From Saprospiraceae bacterium (GTDB lineage: Bacteria > Bacteroidota > Bacteroidia > Chitinophagales > Saprospiraceae): DNA of 48,629 bases. Below, piece after piece: positions 1 to 10,430 of this stretch; the first letter of the stretch is position 1; every line of letters begins with the position of its first letter. Position numbers and translations under genes: made by a program. The notes under the pieces are model-generated. The model was not told where the DNA came from. It made no database searches and saw only the letters and a program-made list of their open reading frames with translations. Where the stretch lies: assembly GCA_016715405.1 (NCBI GenBank), contig JADKAE010000030.1:1-48629 (forward strand), written 5' to 3'.

Positions 1-774
1 GAAATATTCGATACTAAGCAAATACAGCCTGTGGTGCGGGAAGTACCGTAATAATTCTGGATGCCGTGATCGTCCGGCTGCAGTCGTCCCGTATAGGTCC
101 AGGTTTCCGGTATAGCTACCGCCGCATTCCGTATGACCGCCTGTGATAACGCCCAAAACGGAACCATTGATAGCACATGCGCCGATGGTACCATTGCTGT
201 ATGATAATACGGTGCCGAGTGGCGTAGCAGCGCTACAAGGTATAGTAAAGCCTGGCGCGCTTGCAAAAACGGCTTCAGGGCCGGGTCAGCAGTAATTGTC
301 CTCGATTGGGTCGAGGTACGCCCACAATCATCTGTAAAGATCCAGCTCTCGATATAGCTGCCGCATTCGGTGTAACTTCCTGTAATTGAACCAATCACAG
401 AACCGCTAATTGCGCAAGCGCCACTAACACCATTAGTATAAGAAGAAGTACCGGTTGGCGGAGCAGAACCACATGTATTGAAATATCAGAAACGCTAGCA
501 AACATCGCTTGCGGAGCGGGGTCTACAGCAATAATCCGGCTTGTCGTAATCGTCCGGCTGCAATCATCGGTAAACGTCCAAGTCTCAGTATAACTTCCAC
601 CACACTCGTCGTGGCTGCCTGCTATCAATCCCGTCACCGAGCCGTTGATCGCCGAATCGCCGCTTGCGCCGTTTGTGTAGGACAGCGAGGTACCAACTGG
701 AGGCGCAGAACTGCATGGGATTAGGGCATCAGATACCGAATTAAATTCGGCTTGCGGGGCTAGGTCTACTAAAA
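1..774 (-). CDS. Giant repeat protein, shredded ~80-residue repeats at the window edge
   Basis: Three further copies of the GSYTETWTFTDDCSRTITT-type repeat (period about 240 bp) can be read on the minus strand around positions 105, 345 and 580, but no frame stays open for more than about 80 codons. The recurring blocks WTFTDD, AxFASxxDISIP and SAPPxxTSLSY mark it as a continuation of the same protein. The reading frame leaves the window at position 1, so the C-terminus is not visible. Confidence 0.5.
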
Positions 775-950
775 TTAAACGAGAATGAGAAATAGTACGA
801 CCGCATACGTCCGTATAAGTCCAACTCTCCGTATAACTACCACATTCGTCGTAATTTCAGAAATAGAACTCGCTACCGAACCGCTAATCTCACATGCACC
901 TGATTGGCCGTTGGAGTACGATAGTGAAGTAGCCACAGGAGGAGCTGCAC
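1..950 (-). repeat. ~240-bp coding repeat block (TETWTFTD type)
   Basis: Four copies at a spacing of about 235-240 bp are recognisable from the recurring block read on the plus strand as gtataRctNccgcattc or close variants, near positions 105, 345, 580 and 820. A fifth diverged copy lies at about 1700-1950. They encode about 80 residues each. Confidence 0.6.
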
Positions 951-1599
951 TACACAACATGGAAGTTATTACCAGGCAGGGCTTGTGAATGAAGCCACGG
1001 GCGGGCAGTACTTCAACGGTTTGAGATTGGCTCGTGCGACCGCAATTATCTGTAGCGGTCCAGGTTCGGGTCAACGTATAAGCATTGGGACAATTGCCAG
1101 GAGTTACCGTACTCGTGACGGAAATAACAGGACTAACTCCGCACACGTCGGGAGCGCTTACCACTGCCGGTGGAATTGGAGACGACAGAACAGGGTCAAC
1201 CCAATAGTTTGTTCCATTGAACGAACTGGTCGGGTAACCACCACCATATTGGTAAACACCATTGGGGCCGTCTTCTCCTGTTTGTAGCGCGCGCAAAGGA
1301 GGATTGTTGTAATCACTAGTTTGGAAATAGCCGACAGTATAGGCATAAGCGCCGCTCGGCGTCAGCACGCTAGCTACATAAGTTGTACCTGCAGTAATGG
1401 AAACGGGTGTACTTAAAGAGATTTGAACCCAACCCGTGCCGCCATTACTAGCATTGCCGGACCCCTGCAAAACGCCGCCCGGATAGCTGTACAGATTAAC
1501 TGTGAAAGACTCCATACCCGCCCAATTTTTATAAAATCTAACTGCGGAGATGAGTCGATACTTGTGAACGGAATTTAACCCAACTTCAATAGCACCCAC
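775..1599 (-). CDS. Giant repeat protein, fragment 10 (DUF4082-like domain)
   Basis: The N-terminal ~140 residues match the DUF4082 pattern: AVRFYKNWAGMESFTVNLYS, then WVQISLSTPVSITAGTTYVA, GYFQTS, NGVYQYGG and TNYWVDPVL near the end. DUF4082 is a beta-sandwich found in large secreted proteins, frequently beside Ig-like domains. The ATDNCGRTSQSQTV repeat follows. The frame breaks again at about 860, where a TETWTFTD-type repeat is interrupted. Confidence 0.65.
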   Translation of the reverse strand: MGAIEVGLNSVHKYRLISAVRFYKNWAGMESFTVNLYSYPGGVLQGSGNASNGGTGWVQISLSTPVSITAGTTYVASVLTPSGAYAYTVGYFQTSDYNNPPLRALQTGEDGPNGVYQYGGGYPTSSFNGTNYWVDPVLSSPIPPAVVSAPDVCGVSPVISVTSTVTPGNCPNAYTLTRTWTATDNCGRTSQSQTVEVLPARGFIHKPCLVITSMLCSAAPPVATSLSYSNGQSGACEISGSVASSISEITTNVVVIRRVGLIRTYAVVLFLILV

Positions 1600-3569
1600 A
1601 TTGTCCTGCCCGATCCAACAGGCGTACCTGCATTATTCCAAATACTGGATTCATTTATGTCACTACATTGAACAGTTGTATTATCAGGAGCGCTGATAGT
1701 GGGCGGAGCAGTAGGATCTACTGTAATTGTACGTGTGTGCGTAATCGTGCGGCCGCAGGCGTCCGTGAATGTCCAGGTCTCCGTATAGCTGCCGCCGCAA
1801 GCATTGTGGCTACCGCTGATCGTGGAGGACACCGAACCGGCAATAAGACAATCGCCAGCGCCGCTATTGTTATAGGCTAAAGAGCTACTCGTTGGAGGCG
1901 CTGAAGTACATGGTATCGAAATATCGGGCGCACTGGCAAATACGGCTTGCGCCGGTGGAACAACCGTAAATGTACGTGTACAAACCACATCCGCTTCACA
2001 ATCGCTTTCCACAGTAAATACAACAGTAGCCGTACCTCCGCAAACAGAAGGTGTTGGCGGGGTATTATGAACCAGTACGGCATTACAGCCGCCACTAACA
2101 GTTACCGATGCCAACCAGTTTGCATAAGCCACTTCGATATCCAATTCTGAAGGGCATGTGGTTATTGTTTCGTTAGCCGGACAATTTAGCACTACCGGAG
2201 GCCCATTTACATAAATAGTCTGAACAACCGATGTAGTAGTTACCCAGTCACTTAAAGTCCAGGTGCGTGTCACTTCAATCGGACAAGTCCCCGTAATCAC
2301 ATCCTGATAGCTGACCACACCTATGCCGCAATTGTCATAAGCCACACCCTGGTTGTTTGCATCAGAAAATACCGCATAAGAAGATACAAGCGCGATGGGC
2401 GAATATGTTGGTCCGGTGATTGCGTTTACATTACACCCCGTAAAGTTGCGGGTTACAGGAGCTGTGGTTACTACCGGCGCCGTGTTATCCGTAACAGTTA
2501 CTGTAAACTGGCACAAAGTTGTCAATCCATGCACATCGGTAGCGGTATAGGTTACCGTTGTCACACCAACAGGGAAAGAAGTCCCCGGGAGGTGGGTTGT
2601 GGTCAGGGTCACGCCCGGACAGTTATCACTTGCCGTGGGGGGCGTCCAGAATACCGGCCCGCTGGCACATTGAGTCGCGGAGGCATTTACTGAAATAGGA
2701 GAAGGACAACCGGTTAATGTAGGAGGAGTAGTATCGTTTATTTTTATGGTAAATGAACATACCGTTATATTATTGGATAGGTCAGTAGCCGTATAGGTAA
2801 CGGTGGTAGTCCCCACCTCAAATTGTCCAAAAGTAAATCCGGGAATAAACGTGTTCAGGAAAGTATTCGGCGATGTACTCAATACCATATTTACTCCGCA
2901 ATTATCTGAAGCAACAGGGTTAGCCCAGCCGGTTGAAAAGCTACAGGAAGAAGCAGTCGTGTTAAATTCCTGGTTTGCCGGACAGCCTGTGATGGTAGGG
3001 AATTGCGTATCATTCACAATAATGGTGATGGTACACTCAGATGGATTTCCACAAGCATCAGTGGCCGTCCACTTAATAATATGTGTACCTGTTGGGAGCA
3101 TGATACCGGCTAAGGTATTTGAGTTATTGTAGTCGTTTACCAAAGTGACCGTACCGCTGCAATTATCACTTGCGGTTGCGTCAAATTCGGCCCCCTGCAC
3201 GGTATAGAAACACCGATTCAGGTTGGTATTTCGAGTGAATGGACTACCAGATGGGCAGTCAAGCATAGGAGGCGTATCATCGTCAACCGTATAGGTGTAT
3301 ACCCAGTCGTGGGAGTTGTTTTCGCAATCCGTGTAGGTCCAGGTGTACGTGCGAATTCCTGTACAACCCGGCTTAGCGCTTACTACCGGACCGGACGGGG
3401 TCAGGGGATTGCCGCAGTTGTCATCCACACTCGGAGGAGTGGGCTCGACATCAGAATCATCGGCGCATTGGACTATTTCACCGTCGTTAGGGGGTATGGT
3501 GAAGTCTTCGTATTCTATCGTGTAGGTAAACACCCAATCCTGCGTGTTGCCTTCGCAGTCCGTGAACAT
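1575..3569 (-). CDS. Giant repeat protein, fragment 9 (HYR domains)
   Basis: 664 residues beginning in the last 77-residue units. At least three classical HYR-type domains follow, with the pattern DTTPPTLTGCP, ASDNCPGVTLT and GVTTVTYTATDVHG, an Ig-fold found in extracellular adhesion proteins. A cysteine-rich stretch and one GSYTETWTFTDACGRTI repeat come next. The hallmark VTYTATD-(x)n-CxFTxxxxD recurs three times. The frame is lost near 1590-1600. Confidence 0.75.
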   Translation of the reverse strand: MFTDCEGNTQDWVFTYTIEYEDFTIPPNDGEIVQCADDSDVEPTPPSVDDNCGNPLTPSGPVVSAKPGCTGIRTYTWTYTDCENNSHDWVYTYTVDDDTPPMLDCPSGSPFTRNTNLNRCFYTVQGAEFDATASDNCSGTVTLVNDYNNSNTLAGIMLPTGTHIIKWTATDACGNPSECTITIIVNDTQFPTITGCPANQEFNTTASSCSFSTGWANPVASDNCGVNMVLSTSPNTFLNTFIPGFTFGQFEVGTTTVTYTATDLSNNITVCSFTIKINDTTPPTLTGCPSPISVNASATQCASGPVFWTPPTASDNCPGVTLTTTHLPGTSFPVGVTTVTYTATDVHGLTTLCQFTVTVTDNTAPVVTTAPVTRNFTGCNVNAITGPTYSPIALVSSYAVFSDANNQGVAYDNCGIGVVSYQDVITGTCPIEVTRTWTLSDWVTTTSVVQTIYVNGPPVVLNCPANETITTCPSELDIEVAYANWLASVTVSGGCNAVLVHNTPPTPSVCGGTATVVFTVESDCEADVVCTRTFTVVPPAQAVFASAPDISIPCTSAPPTSSSLAYNNSGAGDCLIAGSVSSTISGSHNACGGSYTETWTFTDACGRTITHTRTITVDPTAPPTISAPDNTTVQCSDINESSIWNNAGTPVGSGRTMWVLLKLG

Positions 3570-5850
3570 ACGTGTACGTCCGAGTGCCCTCGCACGTCGG
3601 TTTGGCGCTGATCGTCGGATCCCCTGGAGTCAATACATTGCCGCAGTTATCTGTTACTGTCGGCAGTGCCGGTGGCGTATCCGTATCATCCGGACAATCT
3701 ACCGTCAGGCCCGCATCTGTCGGGTTGGCAACGGCTCGTATTCTACCGTGTAGGTCTACACCCAATCCTGCGTATTGCCTTCGCAGTCTGTGTAGACATA
3801 CGTGTACGTCCGCGTGCCTTCGCACGTCGGCTTGGCGCTGATCGTCGGTGTGCCCGGCGTCAGCACATTGCCGCAATTGTCTGTTACTGTCGGCAGAGCC
3901 GGTGGCGTATCCGTGTCATTCGGACAATCTACCGTCAGGCCCGCATCCGTTGGATTGGCAAACGGCTCGTATTCTACCGTGTAGGTATACACCCAATCCT
4001 GCGTATTGCCTTCGCAGTCCGTATAGACGTAGGTATAGATCCGCGTGCCTTCGCACGTCGGTTTAGCGCTGATCGTCGGTGTGCCCGGCGTCAGCACATT
4101 GCCGCAATTGTCTGTTACTGTCGGCAGAGCCGGTGGCGTATCCGTGTCATTCGGACAATCTACCGTCAGGCCCGCATCCGTTGGATTGGCAAACGGCTCG
4201 TATTCTACCGTATAGGTATACACCCAATCCTGCGTGTTGCCTTCGCAGTCCGTGTAGACATACGTGTACGTCCGCATGCCCTCGCACGTCGGCTTGGCAC
4301 TGATCGTCGGTGTGCCCGGCGTCAGCACGTTGCCGCAGTTGTCTGTTACTGTCGGCAGCGCCGGAGGCGTATCCGTGTCATTCGGACAATCTACCGTCAT
4401 ACCTGCATCCGTCGGGTTCGCAAACGGCTCGTATTCTATCGTATAGGTAAACACCCAATCCTGCGTGTTGCCTTCGCAGTCCGTGTAGACATACGTGTAC
4501 GTCCGCATGCCCTCGCACTTTTGCTTGGCACTGATCGCCGGTGTGCCCGGCGTCAGCACGTTGCCGCAATTATCTGTTACTGTCGGCAGCGCCGGAGGCG
4601 TATCCGTGTCATTCGGACAATCTACCGTCATGCCTGCATCCATCGGATTGGCAAACTCCTCATATTCTACCGTGTAGGTATACACCCAATCCTGGCTGTT
4701 GCCTTCGCAGTCCGTGTAGACATACGTGTACATCCGCGTGCCTTCGCACGTCGGTTTGGCGCTGATCGTCGGTGCTCCCGGCGTCAGCACGTTGCCGCAA
4801 TTATCTGTTACTGTCGGCAGTGCGGGAGCCGTATCGGTGTCATTTGGACAATCTACCGTCATACCTGCATCCGTTGGATTGGCAAACGTTTCGTATTCTA
4901 TCATATACGTAAACACCCAATCCTGCGTGTTGCCTTCGCAGTCCGTGTAGACATACGTGTACGTCCGCGTGCCCTCGCACGTCGGCTTGGCGCTGATCGT
5001 CGGGGTACCCGGCGTCAGTACGTTGCCGCAATTGTCTGTTACTGTCGGCAGAGCCGGAGGCGTATCCGTGTCATCCGGACAATCTACCGTCATACCTGCA
5101 TCCGTCGGGTTCGCAAACGGCTCGTATTCTACCGTGTAGGTATACACCCAATCCTGGCTGTTGCCTTCGCAGTCCGTGTAGACATACGTGTACATCCGCG
5201 TGCCTTCGCACGTCGGCTTGGCACTGATCGTCGGTGTGCCCGGCGTCAGCATGTTGCCGCAGTTGTCTATTACTGTCGGCAGCGCCGGAGGCGTATCCGT
5301 GTCATTCGGACAATCTACCGTCATACCTGCATTGGCAACAAAAATCGTAATTTGTTGCTCGTATTCTATCGTATAGGTAAACACCCAATCCTGCGTGTTG
5401 CCTTCGCAGTCCGTGTAGACATACGTGTACGTCCGCATGCCCTCGCACGTCGGCTTGGCACTGATCGTCGGTGTGCCCGGCGTCAGCACGTTGCCGCAAT
5501 TATCTGTTTACTGTCGGCGCCGGAGGCGTATCCGTGTCATTCGGACAATCTACCGTCATGCCTGCATCCACGGATTGGCAAACTCCTCATATTCTACCGT
5601 GGTATACACCCAATCCTGGCTGTTGCCTTCGCAGTCCGTGTAGACATACGTGTACATCCGCGTGCCTTCGCACGTCGGTTGGCGCTGATCGTCGGTGCTC
5701 CCGGCGTCAGCACGTTGCCGCAATTATCTGTTACTGTCGGCAGTGCCGGTGGCGTATCCGTGTCATTCGGACAATCTACCGTCAGGCCCGCATCCATCGG
5801 ATTGGCGAACGGCTCGTATTCTACTGTGTACGTATACGTCCAATAAGATA
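3544..5850 (-). repeat. ~231-bp tandem coding repeat, about ten copies
   Basis: Start-equivalent positions recur at about 3572, 3802, 4033, 4264, 4495, 4726, 4957, 5188, 5425 and 5656, a 231-bp period apart from one 237-bp and one 230-bp step. Each unit encodes about 77 residues with the DNCGNVLTPG motif. Copies are near-identical, and most differences are at synonymous sites or are one-base indels. Confidence 0.85.
3756..5489 (-). CDS. Giant repeat protein, fragment 8 (tandem ~77-residue repeats)
   Basis: 577 residues, made of about seven and a half copies of a ~77-residue unit with DCEGNTQDWVFTYTIEYE, AGMTVDCPNDTDTPPALP and TVTDNCGNVLTPGTPTIS. Four cysteines and a DNCG motif recur per unit. 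The DNCG signature resembles the HYR family, but the unit is shorter and more uniform. One unit (about 5330-5355) has lost the FANPTDA segment and carries a short unrelated insert. Neighbouring copies outside this frame differ by single-base indels. Confidence 0.7.
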   Translation of the reverse strand: MLTPGTPTISAKPTCEGMRTYTYVYTDCEGNTQDWVFTYTIEYEQQITIFVANAGMTVDCPNDTDTPPALPTVIDNCGNMLTPGTPTISAKPTCEGTRMYTYVYTDCEGNSQDWVYTYTVEYEPFANPTDAGMTVDCPDDTDTPPALPTVTDNCGNVLTPGTPTISAKPTCEGTRTYTYVYTDCEGNTQDWVFTYMIEYETFANPTDAGMTVDCPNDTDTAPALPTVTDNCGNVLTPGAPTISAKPTCEGTRMYTYVYTDCEGNSQDWVYTYTVEYEEFANPMDAGMTVDCPNDTDTPPALPTVTDNCGNVLTPGTPAISAKQKCEGMRTYTYVYTDCEGNTQDWVFTYTIEYEPFANPTDAGMTVDCPNDTDTPPALPTVTDNCGNVLTPGTPTISAKPTCEGMRTYTYVYTDCEGNTQDWVYTYTVEYEPFANPTDAGLTVDCPNDTDTPPALPTVTDNCGNVLTPGTPTISAKPTCEGTRIYTYVYTDCEGNTQDWVYTYTVEYEPFANPTDAGLTVDCPNDTDTPPALPTVTDNCGNVLTPGTPTISAKPTCEGTRTYTYVYTDCEGNTQDWV

Positions 5851-7540
5851 CATTACTAGCCGCATCTGTATAGGAATAGGTATACACCCTTGTTCCTTCG
5901 CAAAGCAACGGGTCGGGTGTATTTGCAGTGCTGAATAAAACCCCATTGATAACGCCACTGCAGATATCATTTGCAACAGGGGGTGTAGGTGGAGTTGCTA
6001 TTGATGGGCAAGAAACCGTTGTACTACCATTCGAAGCTGAAACAACCGGCGCCACATTATCAATTACGGTTACGATTTCTGAGCACGAATTCGTACAGCC
6101 GTTGCCGTCCGTAATCGTCAATTGAAGCGTAAAACTGCCTGCTGCCAATGCATCTATTGTAACAGTAGGGTTGTTGGTAGCGCCAGAGATCATACCGTTT
6201 CCGCTGGTCACGCTCCACAAATAAGTACTCATGCCCGCCGTACCGGTATAGATATGTCCGGTTGAATTGGGACAAACCGGGTCGGGCCCGGTGATACTGC
6301 ACACCGGATTATTGGCGACCGTCCATTGCACTGTGTTGTAGGCGCCATCGTTGCAACCAGAACCCGTTGCCGTCCTTCGGGTGCGAATACGCATCATATT
6401 TGTGCCTATCATACTTACAGTAGCCGTAATCGGCGTTCCACTGGTGTATGGCAACCAGGAGTTGCCGCCATCGGTGCTGTATTCATAAGTATCTACAACC
6501 GTGCCTGTGCCCCCGCTGCCAGGGTTGAAGGTAGCGGAAACGTCACTTCCGACACAAACCGTTGTTCCAGAAGCAGGCGTGGGGTTAATAGTGGGTGAAA
6601 TTGGGTCAGGAACTATGTTATAAGTTTTGGTGGTGGAATACCCTATGCTGCCGCAGCCATCGGTTATTCTAAGTCGGTAACAAATAGATGTATTGACAGA
6701 AGATACAACGGGCGGGTTAAAAGTCAGCGATGTAGAACCACCTGATTCTGCCACTGCATCCACCCAAGTACCGGTGCAATTGACCGATTGTTCCCATTGA
6801 TATATGTAATTACCATCGCCACCGCTGGCTGCACCAGCAGAAAATGAACCCGGATTTCCGCCATCGCAAAGGGTAAGTGAAGCTGAGCCGCTGACCGATC
6901 CGCTGGTAATTGTTGTACCATAAGTCATCCACGTATAAGTCGTCACCGGCGACAGGTCGCAGCCCGAGCCGTTGCAGTTTTTGCGAATTGCTATGGTGTT
7001 TGTTCCTGATACTGCCGCAAACGGCGTCAAAGTTGTCGTCCACGTACCGCCGTTGTGCGAATATTCGATTACGCAGGTACCCGTGCCGCCGCCGTTGTCT
7101 GTGACGCCCGTCAGGCTCAAGGTAGCGCCCACGCAGACATCTGTCACATTAGGCGACTTGGTGGCTGTTGGCGCTGCCGGGTCGGCCTCTACCGTTACCG
7201 TTACCGATGCGCAGGTCGTGTTGTAAAAACAGGGGAACCCGTTTTCGTAACGCCCGTAGTAGGTCGTCGTGGTTGCAGGATTGACCACCAGGCCGTTGCC
7301 CTCGCCTGCCGGTGTTCCACCGCAAGAGCTCGTGTACCATCTGATAGTCTGGTAGTCGCCATTGCCGCCGCCAAGCAAGTTCAGCGTTGAGGAGCCACCC
7401 ACGCATATCGATGCAGGCATGGCTGTAGCCGAGGTCGGCGGTGACGATATTTGCGTAAAGGTTAGCGTCATGGCGGAAAACTTATCCGCACAGGGCGGAT
7501 TGGAGATCGTCCAGCGCAGTTGATAATACCCCGGCGACAC
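5594..7540 (-). CDS. Giant repeat protein, fragment 7 (Ig/PKD-like modules)
   Basis: 648 residues of mixed beta-sandwich modules: an Ig-like unit (ASICVGGSSTLNLLGG), one isolated 89-residue repeat (about 6905-7195), a SprB-like or PKD-like stretch (PVCPNSTGHIYTG, TYLWSVTSGNG, LQLTITDGNGC), and a HYR-related module leading into the 77-residue repeat block. Cysteines recur in pairs. The last ~30 residues are read-through after an indel near 5680. Confidence 0.7.
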   Translation of the reverse strand: MSPGYYQLRWTISNPPCADKFSAMTLTFTQISSPPTSATAMPASICVGGSSTLNLLGGGNGDYQTIRWYTSSCGGTPAGEGNGLVVNPATTTTYYGRYENGFPCFYNTTCASVTVTVEADPAAPTATKSPNVTDVCVGATLSLTGVTDNGGGTGTCVIEYSHNGGTWTTTLTPFAAVSGTNTIAIRKNCNGSGCDLSPVTTYTWMTYGTTITSGSVSGSASLTLCDGGNPGSFSAGAASGGDGNYIYQWEQSVNCTGTWVDAVAESGGSTSLTFNPPVVSSVNTSICYRLRITDGCGSIGYSTTKTYNIVPDPISPTINPTPASGTTVCVGSDVSATFNPGSGGTGTVVDTYEYSTDGGNSWLPYTSGTPITATVSMIGTNMMRIRTRRTATGSGCNDGAYNTVQWTVANNPVCSITGPDPVCPNSTGHIYTGTAGMSTYLWSVTSGNGMISGATNNPTVTIDALAAGSFTLQLTITDGNGCTNSCSEIVTVIDNVAPVVSASNGSTTVSCPSIATPPTPPVANDICSGVINGVLFSTANTPDPLLCEGTRVYTYSYTDAASNVSYWTYTYTVEYEPFANPMDAGLTVDCPNDTDTPPALPTVTDNCGNVLTPGAPTISANRRAKARGCTRMSTRTAKATARIGCIPR

Positions 7541-7614
7541 CGGTGTAAAGACCGCGTTGGGGTCGTTGATGTCGCTGAATTGGCTCAGGCTGCCGTTGGT
7601 GCCGCCAGTTATAC

Positions 7615-8553
7615 TCAGGTACCCGTGCCTACCGCAGGTGTATTAGCCATGAGCATATAGTTACCAGAGGGGTAAAGACAAACCGTCACATCATTGAGCG
7701 CGATGGGGTTGCTGGGTTCGGCGTTGACTGACCAGGATACCTGGTTGACATTAGAGATGCAACCAGAACCGTCGCAATTGCGGCGGCTTTCGACTAAGTT
7801 GGTGCCCGTTACAGCCGCAAAATTCGGCAGGCTCGAGCTCCAGGAACTCCAACTGCTGCCGTTGTTGGTGGAAAAGCGGTATTCGTTGACACAGGTACCT
7901 GTGCCACCGCTGCCCGCGGTGGTCACGGTGATCGTCAGGGTCGTGCCTTCGCAGACTGTAGCTACATTGGGGGATTTGGCGATCTCAGGGGCTACCGGGT
8001 CGGCCACTACCACCCAGGATACCTGATTGACATTGGAATTGCAGCCGCTGCCGTCGCAGTTGCGGCGGCTTTCCACCAGGTTGGTTCCCGTTACTGCAGC
8101 AAAACTCGGCAGGCTCGAACTCCAGGTGCTCCATGTGCCACCGTTATCTGTCGAGTAGCGGTATTCATCTACGCATGTGCCCGTGCCGCCACTGCCGGCA
8201 GTGGTTACCGTAATAGTTAATGTTTGGTCTTCGCAGACGGTGGCTACGTTGGGCGACTTGGCGATCACCGGGGCTGCCGGGTCGGCTACAGCAGTCCATG
8301 TATATGTCGATTCCGTCGACAGATCGCAGCCCGAGCCGTTGCAATTTTTGCGTATTGCTATGGTGTTTGTTCCTGATACTGCCGCAAACGGCGTCAAAGT
8401 TGTCGTCCACGTACCGCCGTTGTGTGAATACTCGATCACACAGGTTTCCGTCCGCCGCCGTTGTCCGTCACGCCCGTCAGGCAAGGTAGCGCCCACGCAG
8501 ACATCTGTCACATTAGGAGACTTGGTGGCTGTCGGGGCAGCAGGATCGGCCAC
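7615..8553 (-). CDS. Giant repeat protein, fragment 6 (89- and 94-residue repeats)
   Basis: Begins in the 89-residue repeat type, with a local two-site indel near 8450-8485 that scrambles the SLTGVTDNGG stretch. It then passes into two units of the longer 94-residue variant (PVIAKSPNVATVCEDQ, EYRYSTDNGG, ESRRNCDGSGC), followed by the start of a different Ig-like module. The frame breaks at about 7620. The alternation of two related repeat families in one stalk suggests block duplication. Confidence 0.65.
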   Translation of the reverse strand: MADPAAPTATKSPNVTDVCVGATLPDGRDGQRRRTETCVIEYSHNGGTWTTTLTPFAAVSGTNTIAIRKNCNGSGCDLSTESTYTWTAVADPAAPVIAKSPNVATVCEDQTLTITVTTAGSGGTGTCVDEYRYSTDNGGTWSTWSSSLPSFAAVTGTNLVESRRNCDGSGCNSNVNQVSWVVVADPVAPEIAKSPNVATVCEGTTLTITVTTAGSGGTGTCVNEYRFSTNNGSSWSSWSSSLPNFAAVTGTNLVESRRNCDGSGCISNVNQVSWSVNAEPSNPIALNDVTVCLYPSGNYMLMANTPAVGTGT

Positions 8554-10430
8554 GGCATTCCATGTAAGTCGTCACCGGCGACAGGTCGCAGCCCGAGCCG
8601 TTTGCAATTTCCGCGTATTGCTATGGTGTTTGTTCCTGATACTGCCGCAAACGGCGTCAAAGTTGTCGTCCACGTACCGCCGTTGTGCGAATATTCGATC
8701 ACACAGGTTCCCGTGCCGCCGCCGTTGTCCGTCACGCCCGTCAGGCTTAAGGTAGCGCCCACGCAGACATCTGTCACATTAGGAGACTTGGTGGCTGTCG
8801 GGGCAGCAGGATCGGCCACGGCATTCCACGTATAAGTCGTCACCGGCGACAGGTCGCAGCCCGAGCCGTTGCAATTTTTGCGTATTGCTATGGTGTTTGT
8901 TCCTGATACTGCCGCAAACGGCGTCAAAGTTGTCGTCCACGTACCGCCGTTGTGTGAATACTCGATCACGCAGGTACCCGTGCCGCCGCCGTTGTCCGTC
9001 ACGCCTGTCAGGCTTAAGGTAGCGCCCACGCAGACATCTGTTACATTGGGCGACTTGGTGGCTGTCGGGGCTACCGGGTCGGCTACAGCAGTCCATGTAT
9101 AAGTTGTCACCAGCGACAGGTCGCAGCCCGAGCCGTTGCAGTTTTTGCGTATTGCTATGGTGTTTGTTCCTGATACTGCCGCAAACGGCGTCAAAGTTGT
9201 CGTCCACGGCCACCGTTGTGTGAATACTCGATCACGCAGGTGCCTGTGCCGCCGCCGTTGTCCGTCACGCCCGTCAGGCTTAGGTAGCGCCCACGCAGAC
9301 ATCTGTTACATTAGGCGACTTGGTGGCTGTCGGGGCTGCCGGGTCGGCTACAGCAGTCCATGTATATGTCGTCACCGACGACAAGTCGCAGCCCGAGCCG
9401 TCGCAATTTTTGCGAATAGCTATGGTATTGGTTCCTGCAACAGCTGCAAAGGCGTCAGCGTAGTCGTCCACGGGCCGCCGTTGTGCGAATACTCGATCAC
9501 GCAGGTTCCTGTGCCGCCGCCGTTGTCCGTCACGCCTGTCAGGCTCAAGGTTGCGCCCACGCAGACATCTGTCACATTAGGCGACTTGGTGGCTGTGGGG
9601 GCAGCAGGATCGGCCACGGCATTCCACGTATAAGTCGTCACCGGCGACAGGTCGCAGCCCGAGCCGTTGCAGTTTTTACGAATAGCTATCGTATTAGCGC
9701 CTAATACTGCCGCAAACGGCGTCAAAGTTGTCGTCCACGTACCGCCGTTGTGCGAATATTCGATCACACAGGTTCCCGTGCCGCCGCCGTTGTCCGTCAC
9801 GCCCGTCAGGCTTAAGGTAGCGCCCACGCAGACATCTGTCACGTCGGGCGATTTGGTGGCTGTGGGGGCAGCAGGATCTGCTACAGCATTCCACGTATAA
9901 GTCGTCACCGGCGACAGGTCGCAGCCCGAGCCGTTGCAGTTTTTACGAATAGCTATCGTATTAGCGCCTGATACTGCCGCAAACGGCGTCAGCGTAGTCG
10001 TCCACGGGCCGCCGTTGTGTGAATACTCGATCACGCAGGTACCCGTGCCGCCGCCGTTGTCCGTCACGCCCGTCAGGCTTAAGGTAGCGCCCACGCAGAC
10101 ATCTGTCACGTCGGGCGATTTAGTGGCTGTGGGGGCAGCAGGATCTGCTACAGCATTCCACGTATAAGTCGACACCAGCGATAGATCGCAACCCGAGCCG
10201 TCGCAGTTTTTGCGTATAGCTATGGTATTGGTTCCTGCAACAGCTGCAAAAGGCGTCAGCGTAGTCGTCCACGGGCCGCCGTTGTGTGAATACTCGATCA
10301 CGCAGGTGCCCGTGCCGCCGCCGTTGTCCGTCACGCTCGTCAGGCTTAGGGAAGCGCCCACGCAGACATCGGTCACATTAGGCGACTTGGTGGCTGTCGG
10401 GGCTGCCGGGTCGGCTACTACCGCCCAGGA
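8290..10430 (-). repeat. 267-bp tandem coding repeat, about eight copies
   Basis: Near-identical 267-bp units encode the KSPNVTDVCVGATLSL-type module; equivalent positions recur at 8869, 9136, 9667 and 9934. One isolated copy sits at about 6905-7195. Longer 282-bp relatives (ESRRNC type) occupy about 7725-8290 and 10425-10700. Confidence 0.85.
8508..9302 (-). CDS. Giant repeat protein, fragment 5 (tandem ~89-residue repeats)
   Basis: Continues the 267-bp repeat block with about three units of the KSPNVTDVCVGATLSL type. The first ~30 residues and the last ~40 are read-through in a wrong frame: the copy near 9290 lacks a base compared with sister copies, and the copy near 8560-8605 has small indels. 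Same cysteine pattern as the preceding fragment. Confidence 0.65.
   Translation of the reverse strand: MSAWALPKPDGRDGQRRRHRHLRDRVFTQRWPWTTTLTPFAAVSGTNTIAIRKNCNGSGCDLSLVTTYTWTAVADPVAPTATKSPNVTDVCVGATLSLTGVTDNGGGTGTCVIEYSHNGGTWTTTLTPFAAVSGTNTIAIRKNCNGSGCDLSPVTTYTWNAVADPAAPTATKSPNVTDVCVGATLSLTGVTDNGGGTGTCVIEYSHNGGTWTTTLTPFAAVSGTNTIAIRGNCKRLGLRPVAGDDLHGMPWPILLPRQPPSLLM

Noticed and set aside
3666..5846. Long plus-strand ORF (726 aa) opposite the giant gene
   Set aside because: Arginine-rich, repeats with the same 231-bp period as the minus-strand gene, and matches no protein family; it is the shadow of the repeat block.
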